From NCBI GenBank assembly GCA_004379135.1, contig NBNI01000007.1:186001-250000 (forward strand): a stretch of 64,000 bases of DNA, given 5' to 3'. Shown here piece after piece: positions 43,964-52,121 of the stretch. The notes below the pieces were generated by a model. It was not told the origin of the DNA and searched no databases. It saw nothing but the letters and a program-made list of their open reading frames with translations. Origin of the DNA: Acidimicrobiales bacterium mtb01. GTDB lineage: Bacteria > Actinomycetota > Acidimicrobiia > Acidimicrobiales > Ilumatobacteraceae. The stretch's first letter is position 1; the number at the start of each line of letters is the position of its first letter. Made by a program: the position numbers and the translations under genes.

Positions 43964-45162
43964 CACGCACCATCCTGCACGTCGACATGGACGCGTTCTA
44001 CGTGTCGGTCGAGATGCGACGACATCCCGAGTTGGCCGGCCAACCCGTGGTGGTCGGGGGATCGGGTCGCCGCGGAGTCGTCGCGGCCGCCAACTACGAA
44101 GCGCGCCGCTTCGGCGTCTTCTCGGCGATGCCCGGAGTCACCGCTCGCCAGCGATGTCCGCAGGCCGTGTTCCTTCCCGGCGACCACGCCCACTACTCGG
44201 AAGTGAGCGCACAGGTTCATGCGATCTTCCACGACATCACGCCACTGGTCGAACCCATCGCTCTCGACGAGGCATTCCTCGACGTGACCGGCTCGCGTCG
44301 ATTGTTCGGAGACGGCGCGACCATCGGAGCGATCATCCGCCGACGCATCGCCGACGAACTCGATCTGCCTTCGTCGGTGGGTGTCGCCACCAACAAATTC
44401 GTGGCCAAGTTGGCATCGAAGGCGGCCAAGCCGCGCCCCACACCCACCGGCGTGCTGCCGGGCCCGGGTGTCCTCGTCGTCGAGCCGGGTCGCGAGGTCG
44501 AATTCGTTCGTCCGCTTCCGGTATCGGCTTTATGGGGAGTGGGCCCGGCCACGTTGGCCAAACTCGAGCGCCTGGGCGTGCGCTCCGTCGCCGATCTCGC
44601 CGCCCTCCCCGTCGATGTCCTCGAACGCGCCGTCGGAAGGTCTCATGGCCATCATCTGGCCGAACTGGCTTCCGCCCGCGACACGCGACCGGTCGAACCG
44701 CATCGTGACGCGAAGTCGATCGGCCAGGAGGAGACGTTCTCGACCGATCTCGTCACCCACGACGAAATCCTCGCCGAGATGGTGCGTCTGGCCGACCTCG
44801 TCGGCTCGCGGCTGCGTTCTCACGAAGTCTCGGCGCGAACGGTCACCTTGAAGATCCGGTTCTCCACGTTCGAGACCATCACCAGGTCGGTGACCGTCGA
44901 CACTCCGGTGTCGGCCGGTCCGGTGATCGTCGGAGTGCTGGAGGCGGCGATGCGGTCGATCGACCCGAGTTCCGGAGTTCGACTGGTCGGCGTATCGGCG
45001 TCGAACCTGTGCGCGCCGGTCGAGCAATTGTCCCTTCTCGAGGACGATTCCTGGGGGCCGGCCAGCCGCGCCGTCGACGAGATCCGCGACCGCTTCGGGC
45101 ACGATGCCATCAGTCCGGCCCGCAGCCTCGGTCGCCGGCGCGTTCGCCGGCCCTGGGGCTGA
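43960..45162 (+). CDS. dinB: DNA polymerase IV (Y family)
   Basis: 400 aa. Catalytic Asp9 (HVDMDAFYVSVE), with Phe13 as steric gate, and Asp103/Glu104 (ALDEAFLDV). Thumb and little finger domains follow. QLSLLEDD near 355 is a good beta-clamp-binding motif. It copies past damaged bases. It is an odd operon partner for the mannose-transfer gene with which it overlaps. In actinobacteria dinB commonly precedes a DUF3040 gene, as here. Confidence 0.94.
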   Translation: MTRTILHVDMDAFYVSVEMRRHPELAGQPVVVGGSGRRGVVAAANYEARRFGVFSAMPGVTARQRCPQAVFLPGDHAHYSEVSAQVHAIFHDITPLVEPIALDEAFLDVTGSRRLFGDGATIGAIIRRRIADELDLPSSVGVATNKFVAKLASKAAKPRPTPTGVLPGPGVLVVEPGREVEFVRPLPVSALWGVGPATLAKLERLGVRSVADLAALPVDVLERAVGRSHGHHLAELASARDTRPVEPHRDAKSIGQEETFSTDLVTHDEILAEMVRLADLVGSRLRSHEVSARTVTLKIRFSTFETITRSVTVDTPVSAGPVIVGVLEAAMRSIDPSSGVRLVGVSASNLCAPVEQLSLLEDDSWGPASRAVDEIRDRFGHDAISPARSLGRRRVRRPWG

Positions 45163-45181
45163 AGCAATGGAGCTGAAGCAA
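45158..45181 (+). repeat. 10-bp direct repeat at the dinB stop
   Basis: GCTGAAGCAA at 45158-45167, containing the dinB TGA, recurs at 45172-45181, a 14-bp period. A third TGA follows. It looks like a small duplication at the gene end, with no function assigned. Confidence 0.7.
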
Positions 45182-45240
45182 CGGGACTGATCTCCCGGGC
45201 TGCGTTGCCGAACCGCTCGCCGTCTGGGACAATGAAGTCG

Positions 45241-45576
45241 ATGGCTCTGTCCGACGACGAACAGCGAATCCTGCGCCAGATCGAGCAGGAACTCCAGAAC
45301 GACGAGAAGTTCGCGCAAGCCGTGTCGCCCGCGGGCTTGTACCGGCATTCGGCCAAATTGGTCCGGTGGGCGATCGTCGGTCTCGTGGTGTCGGTCGCGG
45401 CTCTCGTCTTCGCTCTTCGGTTGCACTTCATCGCGGCCTTCGCGGTGTTCGTGGTGATGCTCGCTCTGCTGGCGATCATCGAGCGCAACGCCCGCGCGAT
45501 CGGCAAGGCGGGCATTCAAGACGTCGCGGGTGCGATCCGCAAGGTTCGCGCCGACGTCACGCGCAAGTTCGACTGA
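45241..45576 (+). CDS. DUF3040 membrane protein
   Basis: 111 aa. The start MALSDDEQRILRQIEQEL is diagnostic of DUF3040, small actinobacterial proteins with two membrane helices (here about 41-60 and 64-82) and cytoplasmic ends. Function unknown. The family is usually found between dinB and mraZ; here mraZ is 5 kb further away. A GACAAT box lies 7 bases before the ATG. Confidence 0.88.
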   Translation: MALSDDEQRILRQIEQELQNDEKFAQAVSPAGLYRHSAKLVRWAIVGLVVSVAALVFALRLHFIAAFAVFVVMLALLAIIERNARAIGKAGIQDVAGAIRKVRADVTRKFD

Positions 45577-45601
45577 TCGCACGAGCGAACAGGATCCGCA
45601 C

Positions 45602-46453
45602 GTGAGTCTCGACGGCGTCCTGGCCGTCGACATCGGTGGCACCAAGACCGCCGTCGGCATCATTCTCTCCGACGCCTCCGTCGTCGTGCGCGATCGGATC
45701 GCCACACCATCCCGCGATCCGTGGCCGTCGATCGCCCGTGTCGTTTCGCGAGTCGTCGCGGCGGCCCCCGATGTTCGCCTCACCGCGGTCGGAGTCGGAT
45801 GCGGCGGGCCGATGGATCATCAGGGCGTGTCGCCCCTCCATATTCCGACGTGGCGCCGCTTCCCGCTGCGGGAAGCGATGTCCGAACTCACCGGACTTCC
45901 GACCGTCGTCGACAACGACGCCAAGACCTTCGCCCTCGCCGAGGGCTGGCGTGGTGTGGCCTCGGGTCGACGCGATTATCTGGGCGTGATCATCGGGACC
46001 GGAGTCGGCGCCGGTCTGGTCGTGAACGGTCGACTCGCCCACGGTGATTCGGGGAATGCCGGCCACATCGGTCACGTCGTCGTCGAGCCCGGTGGCAAGG
46101 AGTGCCGTTGCGGTGCACGCGGTTGCCTCGAGGCGTATCTCGCCGGCCGCAACGTGGCCGATGAAACCGGTAGCAGCCCGCGCTCGGCCGCCGGTGCGCT
46201 CATCGATCGCAACGGACGACTTCTCGGTCGAGCCTTGGCCTCGGTGGTCGCACTCACGAGCATCGACGCGGCGGTGATCGGCGGGGGTGTGGCGCTCGGA
46301 TGGGGTGACGCGTTCATCCAGGCCGCGCGACGCGAGTTCGCCGAGCGCGCCCGCCTCGGTTTCGCCGCCGGAATGCCGATCGAGATGTCACGTCTCGGCG
46401 AGCGCGCGGGTCTGATCGGCGCGGCTGCGCTTGCACTAGGTTCGACCTCGTGA
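45602..46453 (+). CDS. ROK-family sugar kinase
   Basis: 283 aa, slightly short for the family. AVDIGGTKTAVG, VVDNDAKTFA (catalytic Asp), IGTGVGAGL and the zinc motif CRCGARGCLEAY are intact. Probably a hexose or N-acetylhexosamine kinase; a regulator is unlikely since no helix-turn-helix is present. It is followed with a GTGA overlap by an acyl-CoA dehydrogenase, an odd pairing. A CAGGAT box lies 6 bases before the GTG. Confidence 0.85.
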   Translation: MSLDGVLAVDIGGTKTAVGIILSDASVVVRDRIATPSRDPWPSIARVVSRVVAAAPDVRLTAVGVGCGGPMDHQGVSPLHIPTWRRFPLREAMSELTGLPTVVDNDAKTFALAEGWRGVASGRRDYLGVIIGTGVGAGLVVNGRLAHGDSGNAGHIGHVVVEPGGKECRCGARGCLEAYLAGRNVADETGSSPRSAAGALIDRNGRLLGRALASVVALTSIDAAVIGGGVALGWGDAFIQAARREFAERARLGFAAGMPIEMSRLGERAGLIGAAALALGSTS

Positions 46454-47664
46454 ACCCCACCTACTCCGCCGAAGCCGACACGTTCCGAGCCCGACTGGTC
46501 TCGTTCCTCCGCACCGCCTTGCCGTCCGATTTCCCGGGGCTGGGCCGCATGAGCCACGACGAGATGCGCGACTTCACCACGCAGTGGCGCAAGCAGTTGT
46601 ACGCCGAGGGTTTCCTGGCGCCCGGTTGGCCGGTTGCCTACGGCGGTGGCGGTCTCTCGGCACTCGAGCAGGTGATCCTCGCCGAGGAATTCGCCAAGGC
46701 CGGTGTTCCGACCGGGGGCCCCAACGACGTGTTCGGCATCGTGATGCTCGGCAACACGATCCTCCAGTGGGGAACCGAGGAGCAGAAGAAGCACTATCTC
46801 CCGCGCATCCTGTCGGGTGACGACGTGTGGTGTCAGGGCTACAGCGAGCCGAATGCCGGTAGCGATCTCGGTGGACTCGGCCTCAAGGCCACACTCGACG
46901 GCGATCAGTGGATTCTCAACGGCCAGAAGATCTGGACCTCGGCCGGCCACCTGGCCGATCACATCTTCACGTTGGCCCGCACCGATCCCGATGCACCCAA
47001 GCACAAGGGCATCTCGTTCCTGTTGGTCGACATGCGCCAGCCCGGTATCGAAGTCCGCCCCATCAAGATGATCAGCGGCGAGAGCGAATTCAACGAGGTG
47101 TTCTACACCGACGCGGTGTGTCCGAAGGAGAACGTGGTCGGCGGACTCAACAACGGCTGGGCGGTGGCCATGACACTGCTCGGTTACGAGCGAGGAGAAG
47201 GCGCCGCCACCACTCCGGTGCGCTTCCAGGCCGAGGTCGATCGTCTGGTGCAGCTGGCGCGCGAGTACGGAGTTTCCGACGACCCGCGCATCCGCCAGCG
47301 CATCGCTCAGGCATATTCCAAGGTGCAGATCATGCGCTATCTCGGATTGCGCACTCTCACGCAGTTCCTGAACGGCCATCACCCGGGTCCCGAAGGTGGA
47401 ATCTTCAAGCGCTATTGGAGCGAGTATCACCAGACCGTCACCGAACTCGGTGTCGACATCCTGGGCGCGTCCGGAATGCTGCTCGAGGGCCGGATGCCCG
47501 GCAACGCGTTCCAGCCCGACGACCGCACGGCGCCCAACACATCGGCCAGTTGGGGCGGCACGTTCCTGAACGCTCGCGCCGGCACGATCTACGCCGGTTC
47601 GTCGCAGATCCAGTCGAACATCATCGGCGAGATGGTGCTCGGCCTCCCCAAGGAACCGCGCTGA
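46450..47664 (+). CDS. Acyl-CoA dehydrogenase
   Basis: 404 aa. Family regions: AEEFAKAG, QGYSEPNAGSDLGG (FAD/substrate), IWTSAGH, and IYAGSSQIQSNIIGE. The catalytic Glu position used by MCAD-like enzymes is Ala here (YAGSS), but Glu247 in LLGYERGEG sits where isovaleryl-CoA dehydrogenase and several steroid-degrading FadE subunits place the base. Activity is thus possible. It oxidises an acyl-CoA to an enoyl-CoA with FAD; the substrate is not known. No beta-oxidation genes are nearby. Confidence 0.9.
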   Translation: MNPTYSAEADTFRARLVSFLRTALPSDFPGLGRMSHDEMRDFTTQWRKQLYAEGFLAPGWPVAYGGGGLSALEQVILAEEFAKAGVPTGGPNDVFGIVMLGNTILQWGTEEQKKHYLPRILSGDDVWCQGYSEPNAGSDLGGLGLKATLDGDQWILNGQKIWTSAGHLADHIFTLARTDPDAPKHKGISFLLVDMRQPGIEVRPIKMISGESEFNEVFYTDAVCPKENVVGGLNNGWAVAMTLLGYERGEGAATTPVRFQAEVDRLVQLAREYGVSDDPRIRQRIAQAYSKVQIMRYLGLRTLTQFLNGHHPGPEGGIFKRYWSEYHQTVTELGVDILGASGMLLEGRMPGNAFQPDDRTAPNTSASWGGTFLNARAGTIYAGSSQIQSNIIGEMVLGLPKEPR

Positions 47665-47665
47665 C

Positions 47666-47905
47666 GTGCGCGATCGCCTGCGCATCATCGCGGCGATCCT
47701 CTCGACTCCTTCGCTGTGGTCGACCGCCCTACGGGTGGCCTGGCGACTGATACCGACACGGTGGTGGCGGACCCGACCTCATCTGCCGCTTCCTTCCGGT
47801 GCGTACCTCCGGTTCCGGCTCGAGACCTACTACGGCGGCCAAACGGCGCGTTTCGCCCCGGAGGATGTGCTGAAATACTTGCGATGGGTTCGCGAGTGGG
47901 GCTGA
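47666..47905 (+). CDS. Small conserved protein, unknown
   Basis: 79 aa, basic N-terminal half rich in Arg, Trp and Leu (WRLIPTRWWRTRPHLPLP), then a compact segment GAYLRFRLETYYGG and a C-terminal helix (APEDVLKYLRWVREW). No family name known to me. GTG 47666 is one base after the acyl-CoA dehydrogenase stop. Its codon use is like the neighbours, which supports it as real. Confidence 0.6.
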   Translation: MRDRLRIIAAILSTPSLWSTALRVAWRLIPTRWWRTRPHLPLPSGAYLRFRLETYYGGQTARFAPEDVLKYLRWVREWG

Positions 47906-47935
47906 GGGTCGCCATCAGGCGACGGCCGGACTGAC

Positions 47936-48430
47936 ATGAGGAGCGCGCTCGTCCTCAATGCCACCTACGAGCCGCTCAGCGTCGTTCCCACCCGTCGGGC
48001 CGCTTGTTTGGTCCTGCTCGACAAAGCCGATGTCGTCGAGGACGACGGCACCGTTCTTCGGTCGGCCTCGATGGCCGTGCCCACGCCGCTCGTGATTCGT
48101 CTGCGTTACGTCGTCAAGGTTCCGTATCACCGACGCACGTCGCTGTCGCGTCGTGCGGTGTTCGCCCGCGACGAGCACCGTTGCCAGTACTGCGGTGGGC
48201 TCGCCGACTCGATCGATCATGTGATGCCGCGGTCGCGCGGTGGTCTGCACGTGTGGGAGAACGTCGCGGCCGCGTGTCGGCGCTGCAATCTCGACAAGCG
48301 CGATCGGACTCCCGACGAGGCCGGCATGCGATTGGCCCGACTGCCGCATGCGCCGCGCGAATTGGCGTGGGTGGCCGTCTCGGTGGGGCGTGTTCCCGAA
48401 GCCTGGAAGCCGTATCTGAACGTCGCATGA
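47936..48430 (+). CDS. HNH endonuclease family protein
   Basis: 164 aa. Zinc pairs CQYCGG and CRRCN frame the HNH core DHVMPRSRGG...WENV, all catalytic residues in place. The start MRSALVLNATYEPLSVVPTRRA is common to a widespread chromosomal HNH group of unknown biological role. It lies alone, without a restriction methylase or phage genes. Its stop overlaps the lipoate ligase ATG. Confidence 0.87.
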   Translation: MRSALVLNATYEPLSVVPTRRAACLVLLDKADVVEDDGTVLRSASMAVPTPLVIRLRYVVKVPYHRRTSLSRRAVFARDEHRCQYCGGLADSIDHVMPRSRGGLHVWENVAAACRRCNLDKRDRTPDEAGMRLARLPHAPRELAWVAVSVGRVPEAWKPYLNVA

Positions 48431-49098
48431 TCATCGTCGATCACGTGATCGGTGGTGCGCCCGTCGATCACCATGCCCGCGACCTGCCTCGCGATGCGCA
48501 ACCACATTTGTGGTGGTTCACATCGTCGCAGGGTGCGATCGTGCTCGGCTCGGCCCAATCGCCGGAGGTTGTCGATCGCGCCGCCTGCGAGCGGTACGAA
48601 CTCGACGTCGTCGCGCGCCGCAGTGGAGGAGGGCTCGTGCTCGTCGGTCTCGACCGCGAGATCTGGCTCGATGTCCTCCTGCCGTCCGCCCATCCGCTGT
48701 GGGTGGCCGACATCTCGCGTGCGTCGGCGTGGTTGGGGGAGGCTTGGCGCGACGCATTGCGCGACTTGGGGGTCGTCGGCGACATCACGGTGCACGAGGG
48801 CCCGATGGGGCGCAACGAATTGTCGTCGCTCGTGTGCTTCGCGGGTCGCGCGCCCGGCGAGGTGTTCATCGATCGATCGAAGGCGGTCGGCATCAGTCAG
48901 CGACGAACTCGCGAATGGGTGCGTTTCCAGTGCGCGTTGTCGCTGCGATGGGAGGCGGACGTGATGGCGGCGGCGGTCGCCGATCCGAGCGTGACGGCCG
49001 AGCGTTTGGCGGGCCTCGGGACCGACCTCGAGCTCGACGTGTCGGTGGTGGTGGACGCCGTTCAGTGGCGGATCACGGAGCGGCTCGCAGCTCGGTGA
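48427..49098 (+). CDS. Lipoate-protein ligase A family protein
   Basis: 223 aa. The signature RRSGGGLVLVG (about 64-74) is that of the biotin/lipoate ligase fold; GPMGRNELSSLVCFAGRAPGEVFIDRSKAVGISQRR includes the conserved Lys of LplA-type enzymes (K in DRSKAVG). It may attach lipoate or octanoate to carrier proteins. It lacks the C-terminal accessory domain of E. coli LplA. Its end overlaps the M23 gene by 26 bases in convergent orientation. Confidence 0.8.
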   Translation: MIIVDHVIGGAPVDHHARDLPRDAQPHLWWFTSSQGAIVLGSAQSPEVVDRAACERYELDVVARRSGGGLVLVGLDREIWLDVLLPSAHPLWVADISRASAWLGEAWRDALRDLGVVGDITVHEGPMGRNELSSLVCFAGRAPGEVFIDRSKAVGISQRRTREWVRFQCALSLRWEADVMAAAVADPSVTAERLAGLGTDLELDVSVVVDAVQWRITERLAAR

Positions 49099-50605
49099 CC
49101 TGACACGCATCGATCGCCTTGACCGCAGGGAAGGGATTCACCGATCCGGTGCCATACGGGTGGTATTCGAAGTGCAGGTGCGGTGTCGAACTGCTTCCGG
49201 TGCTGCCGACGTATCCGATCACCTGTCCGGCCGTGACCACCGACCCGACGGCGATGCCCTCGGCGAACGACGAGAAGTGCGCGTAGTGGAAATAAGTGCC
49301 ATCGGCCGCGGTGAGGCGCAACGCGTTGCCTCCGAGTGATCCCGGACGGTCGAGGAATTGGCGGGTGATGGTTCCATCGGTCACCGCGTACACCGCTTTG
49401 CCGGTCGGCGCGATGATGTCGACGCCGAGGTGGCGACGACCGCCGGGGCGGGGAGCCTTCCACGTGTCGGCGAACCAACACGGACCCTGCACGGGGAACA
49501 CCGCGGGTGCGATGGCCGGCTGCTTCGGCGCCGCGGCCGCTGCCGGTGCGTCGCTGGTGGGCGCGGTCGTCACCAGAACGAACGTGTGCAGATCGACCAC
49601 ACCGTTCGACACGAGTCCGCGCGACTTCTGGAACTCGGCGATCGCGCGCGACGTCGCCTTGCCGAAGACTCCGTCGGCGCCACCGGCCACGTGGATGCCC
49701 GCTTCCATGAGGCGTTGCTGGAGGCGACGGACACCATCGCTCGATTCGCCCACTGCGGGAAGGGCGGGAGCGGGGAGGAGTCCGAGGAGGCGAGCGGTGT
49801 TCTCGTCGAGGGTTCCGGAGGGAGGCACCTTCATCTGCTCCTGATAGGTGCGCAACGCGGTGGTGGTCGCCGAGCCGAAGATGCCGTCGGCGCCGCCACG
49901 CACGTTGAGTCCGGCCGCGATGAGAGCACGTTGCAGGACGGCAACCGGCTCACCGCGTTGACCGACTGTTGGGAGAGCGGGTGTCGACACGGCGGGGGCG
50001 GGTGCGGGTGCGCTGACGGCGGGGGTGGGTGCGCTGACGGCGGGGCTCGACGCGGCCGCACCGGGAGCAATGCCGAGGGCAATGGCCGTGCGCAGGTCGA
50101 CTGACCCGGTGGCGGTCAGGCCGCGGGCCGTCTGGAATGCGCTGACGGCGGCGGCGGTTCCCGATCCGAAGATGCCGTCGACTCCACCCCGCACCTGAAT
50201 TCCTGCTCCGATCAGGGCGTTCTGGAGGCTTCGAATCGCCTCCCCGCGTTGACCGCGCGCAGGAAGTGTCGGGGCCGGAGCCAGACCGAGCAAATGGGCC
50301 GAACTGGGGTCGAGTGCTCCGGAGGGATTCAGGCCCACCGAGCGTTGGTACTGCGCCAGTGCGCCGGCGGTCCCACGTCCGAAGATCCCGTCGGCACCGC
50401 CCGGCACGGTGATCCCGGCCTTGATCAGGGCTGTCTGCAGCGCCACGACCGCGCTCCCACGATCGCCCTGGCGGGGCAATCCGGAGGGTGACACCTGGGT
50501 CTGGGCCGCCGCGGAGTCGATGGCGATGGGGGCGATGACGACCCCGGCGACCAGTCCGAGCGTGAGAACGGATGGCACCACGAGGAGAGCCAGGCGACGG
50601 AACAC
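49073..50605 (-). CDS. Secreted M23 endopeptidase with four peptidoglycan-binding repeats
   Basis: 510 aa. A signal peptide (about 1-35, ending ...AAAQ) is followed by four PG_binding_1 repeats, each with GxxGxxVxxLQ...AGI.V.GG.DGIFG.xT, separated by Ala/Pro/Ser linkers, then an M23 LytM domain with zinc ligands His392, Asp396 and His478 and catalytic His476 (PHLHF). It cuts peptide cross-links in the wall, aided by strong anchoring. As a complete-site LytM enzyme near the mra cluster, it may act in daughter cell separation. GTG 50605 is the start. Confidence 0.9.
   Translation of the reverse strand: MFRRLALLVVPSVLTLGLVAGVVIAPIAIDSAAAQTQVSPSGLPRQGDRGSAVVALQTALIKAGITVPGGADGIFGRGTAGALAQYQRSVGLNPSGALDPSSAHLLGLAPAPTLPARGQRGEAIRSLQNALIGAGIQVRGGVDGIFGSGTAAAVSAFQTARGLTATGSVDLRTAIALGIAPGAAASSPAVSAPTPAVSAPAPAPAVSTPALPTVGQRGEPVAVLQRALIAAGLNVRGGADGIFGSATTTALRTYQEQMKVPPSGTLDENTARLLGLLPAPALPAVGESSDGVRRLQQRLMEAGIHVAGGADGVFGKATSRAIAEFQKSRGLVSNGVVDLHTFVLVTTAPTSDAPAAAAAPKQPAIAPAVFPVQGPCWFADTWKAPRPGGRRHLGVDIIAPTGKAVYAVTDGTITRQFLDRPGSLGGNALRLTAADGTYFHYAHFSSFAEGIAVGSVVTAGQVIGYVGSTGSSSTPHLHFEYHPYGTGSVNPFPAVKAIDACQVTELRAAP
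50006..50045. repeat. Direct 19-bp repeat in the linker of the M23 gene
   Basis: GGGTGCGCTGACGGCGGGG at 50006-50024 is repeated at 50027-50045, a 21-bp period. It encodes the Ala/Pro/Ser linker between the second and third wall-binding modules. Confidence 0.8.
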
Positions 50606-50655
50606 GTCCAGTCATCGGCCGAATCGACCCCGGACTTGAACGCCAGGACGGCCGG

Positions 50656-50732
50656 GTGGGGGCCGGGTGGGGACGGTGGGGGAAAAAGTGGCGATAGGAG
50701 GGGGAAAGTGGTTGACAGAGGGGAGTAGTGGG
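50656..50732 (+). promoter_or_regulatory. Putative MraZ operator: GTGG repeats
   Basis: GTGG occurs at 50656, 50667, 50676, 50688, 50708 and 50728. The last three are exactly 20 bases apart, two of them as AAAGTGG (50685-50691 and 50705-50711). MraZ of other bacteria binds GTGGG- or AAAGTG-containing direct repeats in front of its own gene. The repeats surround the -35 box TTGACA and would block it, giving self-repression of the cluster. Confidence 0.6.
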
Positions 50733-50741
50733 GACCAGGAT
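50712..50741 (+). promoter_or_regulatory. Promoter of the mraZ-ftsQ cluster
   Basis: A consensus -35 TTGACA (50712-50717) is followed after 18 bases by CAGGAT (50736-50741). A start near 50748 gives a 31-base leader with Shine-Dalgarno GAGGGG (50767-50772). It is the only clear -35 box I found in the window. Confidence 0.55.
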
Positions 50742-50778
50742 GGGAGGACTCGATCAGGCAGGCAGCGAGGGGCAGGCA

Positions 50779-51201
50779 GTGCAGGTATTCGTCGGACGTC
50801 ACGAGCGGCAGCTCGACCCCAAGGGTCGGCTGGCGCTTCCGGCGACCTTCCGCCACCGTCTCGAGCCGCGTTGCTATCTGCTGCTCGGTCAGGACAAGTG
50901 CATCGCGGTCGTCACCGCCGAGGAGTCCGAGAACATCGCCAACGAGATCACGGCGGCCGTGAAGCGCGGCGAGAAGAGCGAGCAGGAACGCCGCGCCCTC
51001 GCGTCGAGCATGGTCGATGTCACATTCGATGCGCAGGGCCGCATCACTCTCGACGAATCGCTGCGCGCGTACGCCGGTCTCACGCCGAACAGCAAGGTGG
51101 TCGTCGCAGGTTCGTTCGACCGAGTGGAGATCTGGGAGCCGCAGCGCTACGAGCGCATGCTCGCGATGGGTACCGAGAAGATCGCCGGTGACGAACTGTG
51201 A
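50779..51201 (+). CDS. mraZ: Transcriptional regulator MraZ
   Basis: 140 aa. Two MraZ/AbrB-like repeats: first VFVGRHERQLDPKGRLALP, second SMVDVTFDAQGRITLDESLR. It forms a ring that binds DNA ahead of its own gene. GTG 50779 is chosen because GAGGGG is correctly spaced and because the family begins just here; an in-frame GTG at 50728 would sit in the promoter. First gene of the division and wall cluster; rsmH follows with a GTGA overlap. Confidence 0.94.
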   Translation: MQVFVGRHERQLDPKGRLALPATFRHRLEPRCYLLLGQDKCIAVVTAEESENIANEITAAVKRGEKSEQERRALASSMVDVTFDAQGRITLDESLRAYAGLTPNSKVVVAGSFDRVEIWEPQRYERMLAMGTEKIAGDEL

Positions 51202-52121
51202 ACGAGTTTGCACACGTGCCGGTGATGCGCGACGAGATCATCGACGTCTTCTCCACCGTTCCGAGTGGAGTCGTTCTCGACGCGACACTCGGCGGCGCCG
51301 GTCACAGCGAGGCCATCCTCGACGCGCGTCCCGATCTGTCGGTTCTCGGTCTCGATCAGGACACCGATGCTCTGGCGGCCGCCCGTGCGCGCCTCGCGCG
51401 ATTCGGTTCGCGCGCCCAAGTTCGCCACTGCCGATTCGATCGGCTTGTCGATGCCATGGGGGACACCGGGATCGAACAGCTGTCGGGTGCGCTGTTCGAT
51501 CTCGGTGTTTCCTCACATCAGTTCGATGTCCCCGAGCGTGGATTCTCGTATCGGCACGATGCGCCGCTCGACATGCGCATGGACACCTCACGCGGACGAA
51601 CGGCCGCCGACATCGTCAACCAGTCCTCCGAAGAGGAATTGGCCGATGTCATCCACGGTTTCAGCGACGAGCGTTTCGCGCGTCGCATCGCGCGGGCGAT
51701 CTGCGCGAACCGTCCGATTGCTTCGACCGCCGAACTCGCATCCATCGTCGCCTCGGCGATTCCGGCCCCGGCCCGCCGTCGTGGCGGTCATCCGGCCAAG
51801 CGGACGTTCCAGGCGCTGCGCATCGCCGTGAACGAGGAACTCGACGTGTTGCCGGTCGCATTGGACGCGGCAATCGAGAAGACCGGAAAGGGCGGCCGCG
51901 TGGCCGTGCTGTCGTATCACTCGGGTGAGGACCGCATCGTCAAGGAACGGTTCACCTTCCACCGCACCGGAGGCTGCCAGTGCCCGTCGAACCTGCCGTG
52001 CGTGTGCGGCGCGGTGGCGCGAGTCGACGTGGTCCGCGTGGCGTCCAAGCCGTCAGCCGTCGAACTCGAGCGCAATCCGCGCAGCACGTCGGCCCGCCTG
52101 CGCGTGGTGGAGGTTCGCTGA
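51198..52121 (+). CDS. rsmH: 16S rRNA (cytosine-1402-N4) methyltransferase
   Basis: 307 aa. SAM site ATLGGAGHS, FDLGVSSHQFD and the insert SYRHDAPLDMRMD are typical of RsmH (MraW). It methylates C1402 in the ribosomal decoding centre. The Cys-containing tail region (CQCPSNLPCVCG) may bind zinc. GTG overlaps mraZ; its TGA overlaps ftsL by one base. Confidence 0.96.
   Translation: MNEFAHVPVMRDEIIDVFSTVPSGVVLDATLGGAGHSEAILDARPDLSVLGLDQDTDALAAARARLARFGSRAQVRHCRFDRLVDAMGDTGIEQLSGALFDLGVSSHQFDVPERGFSYRHDAPLDMRMDTSRGRTAADIVNQSSEEELADVIHGFSDERFARRIARAICANRPIASTAELASIVASAIPAPARRRGGHPAKRTFQALRIAVNEELDVLPVALDAAIEKTGKGGRVAVLSYHSGEDRIVKERFTFHRTGGCQCPSNLPCVCGAVARVDVVRVASKPSAVELERNPRSTSARLRVVEVR

Noticed and set aside
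47936-48430. HNH gene as sign of a mobile element or restriction system
   Set aside because: No methylase, integrase, terminal repeats or composition change around it; this HNH group is a common chromosomal gene.
50728-50778. Longer MraZ start at GTG 50728
   Set aside because: It adds residues not found in the family and overlaps the proposed promoter spacer; GTG 50779 has a proper Shine-Dalgarno.
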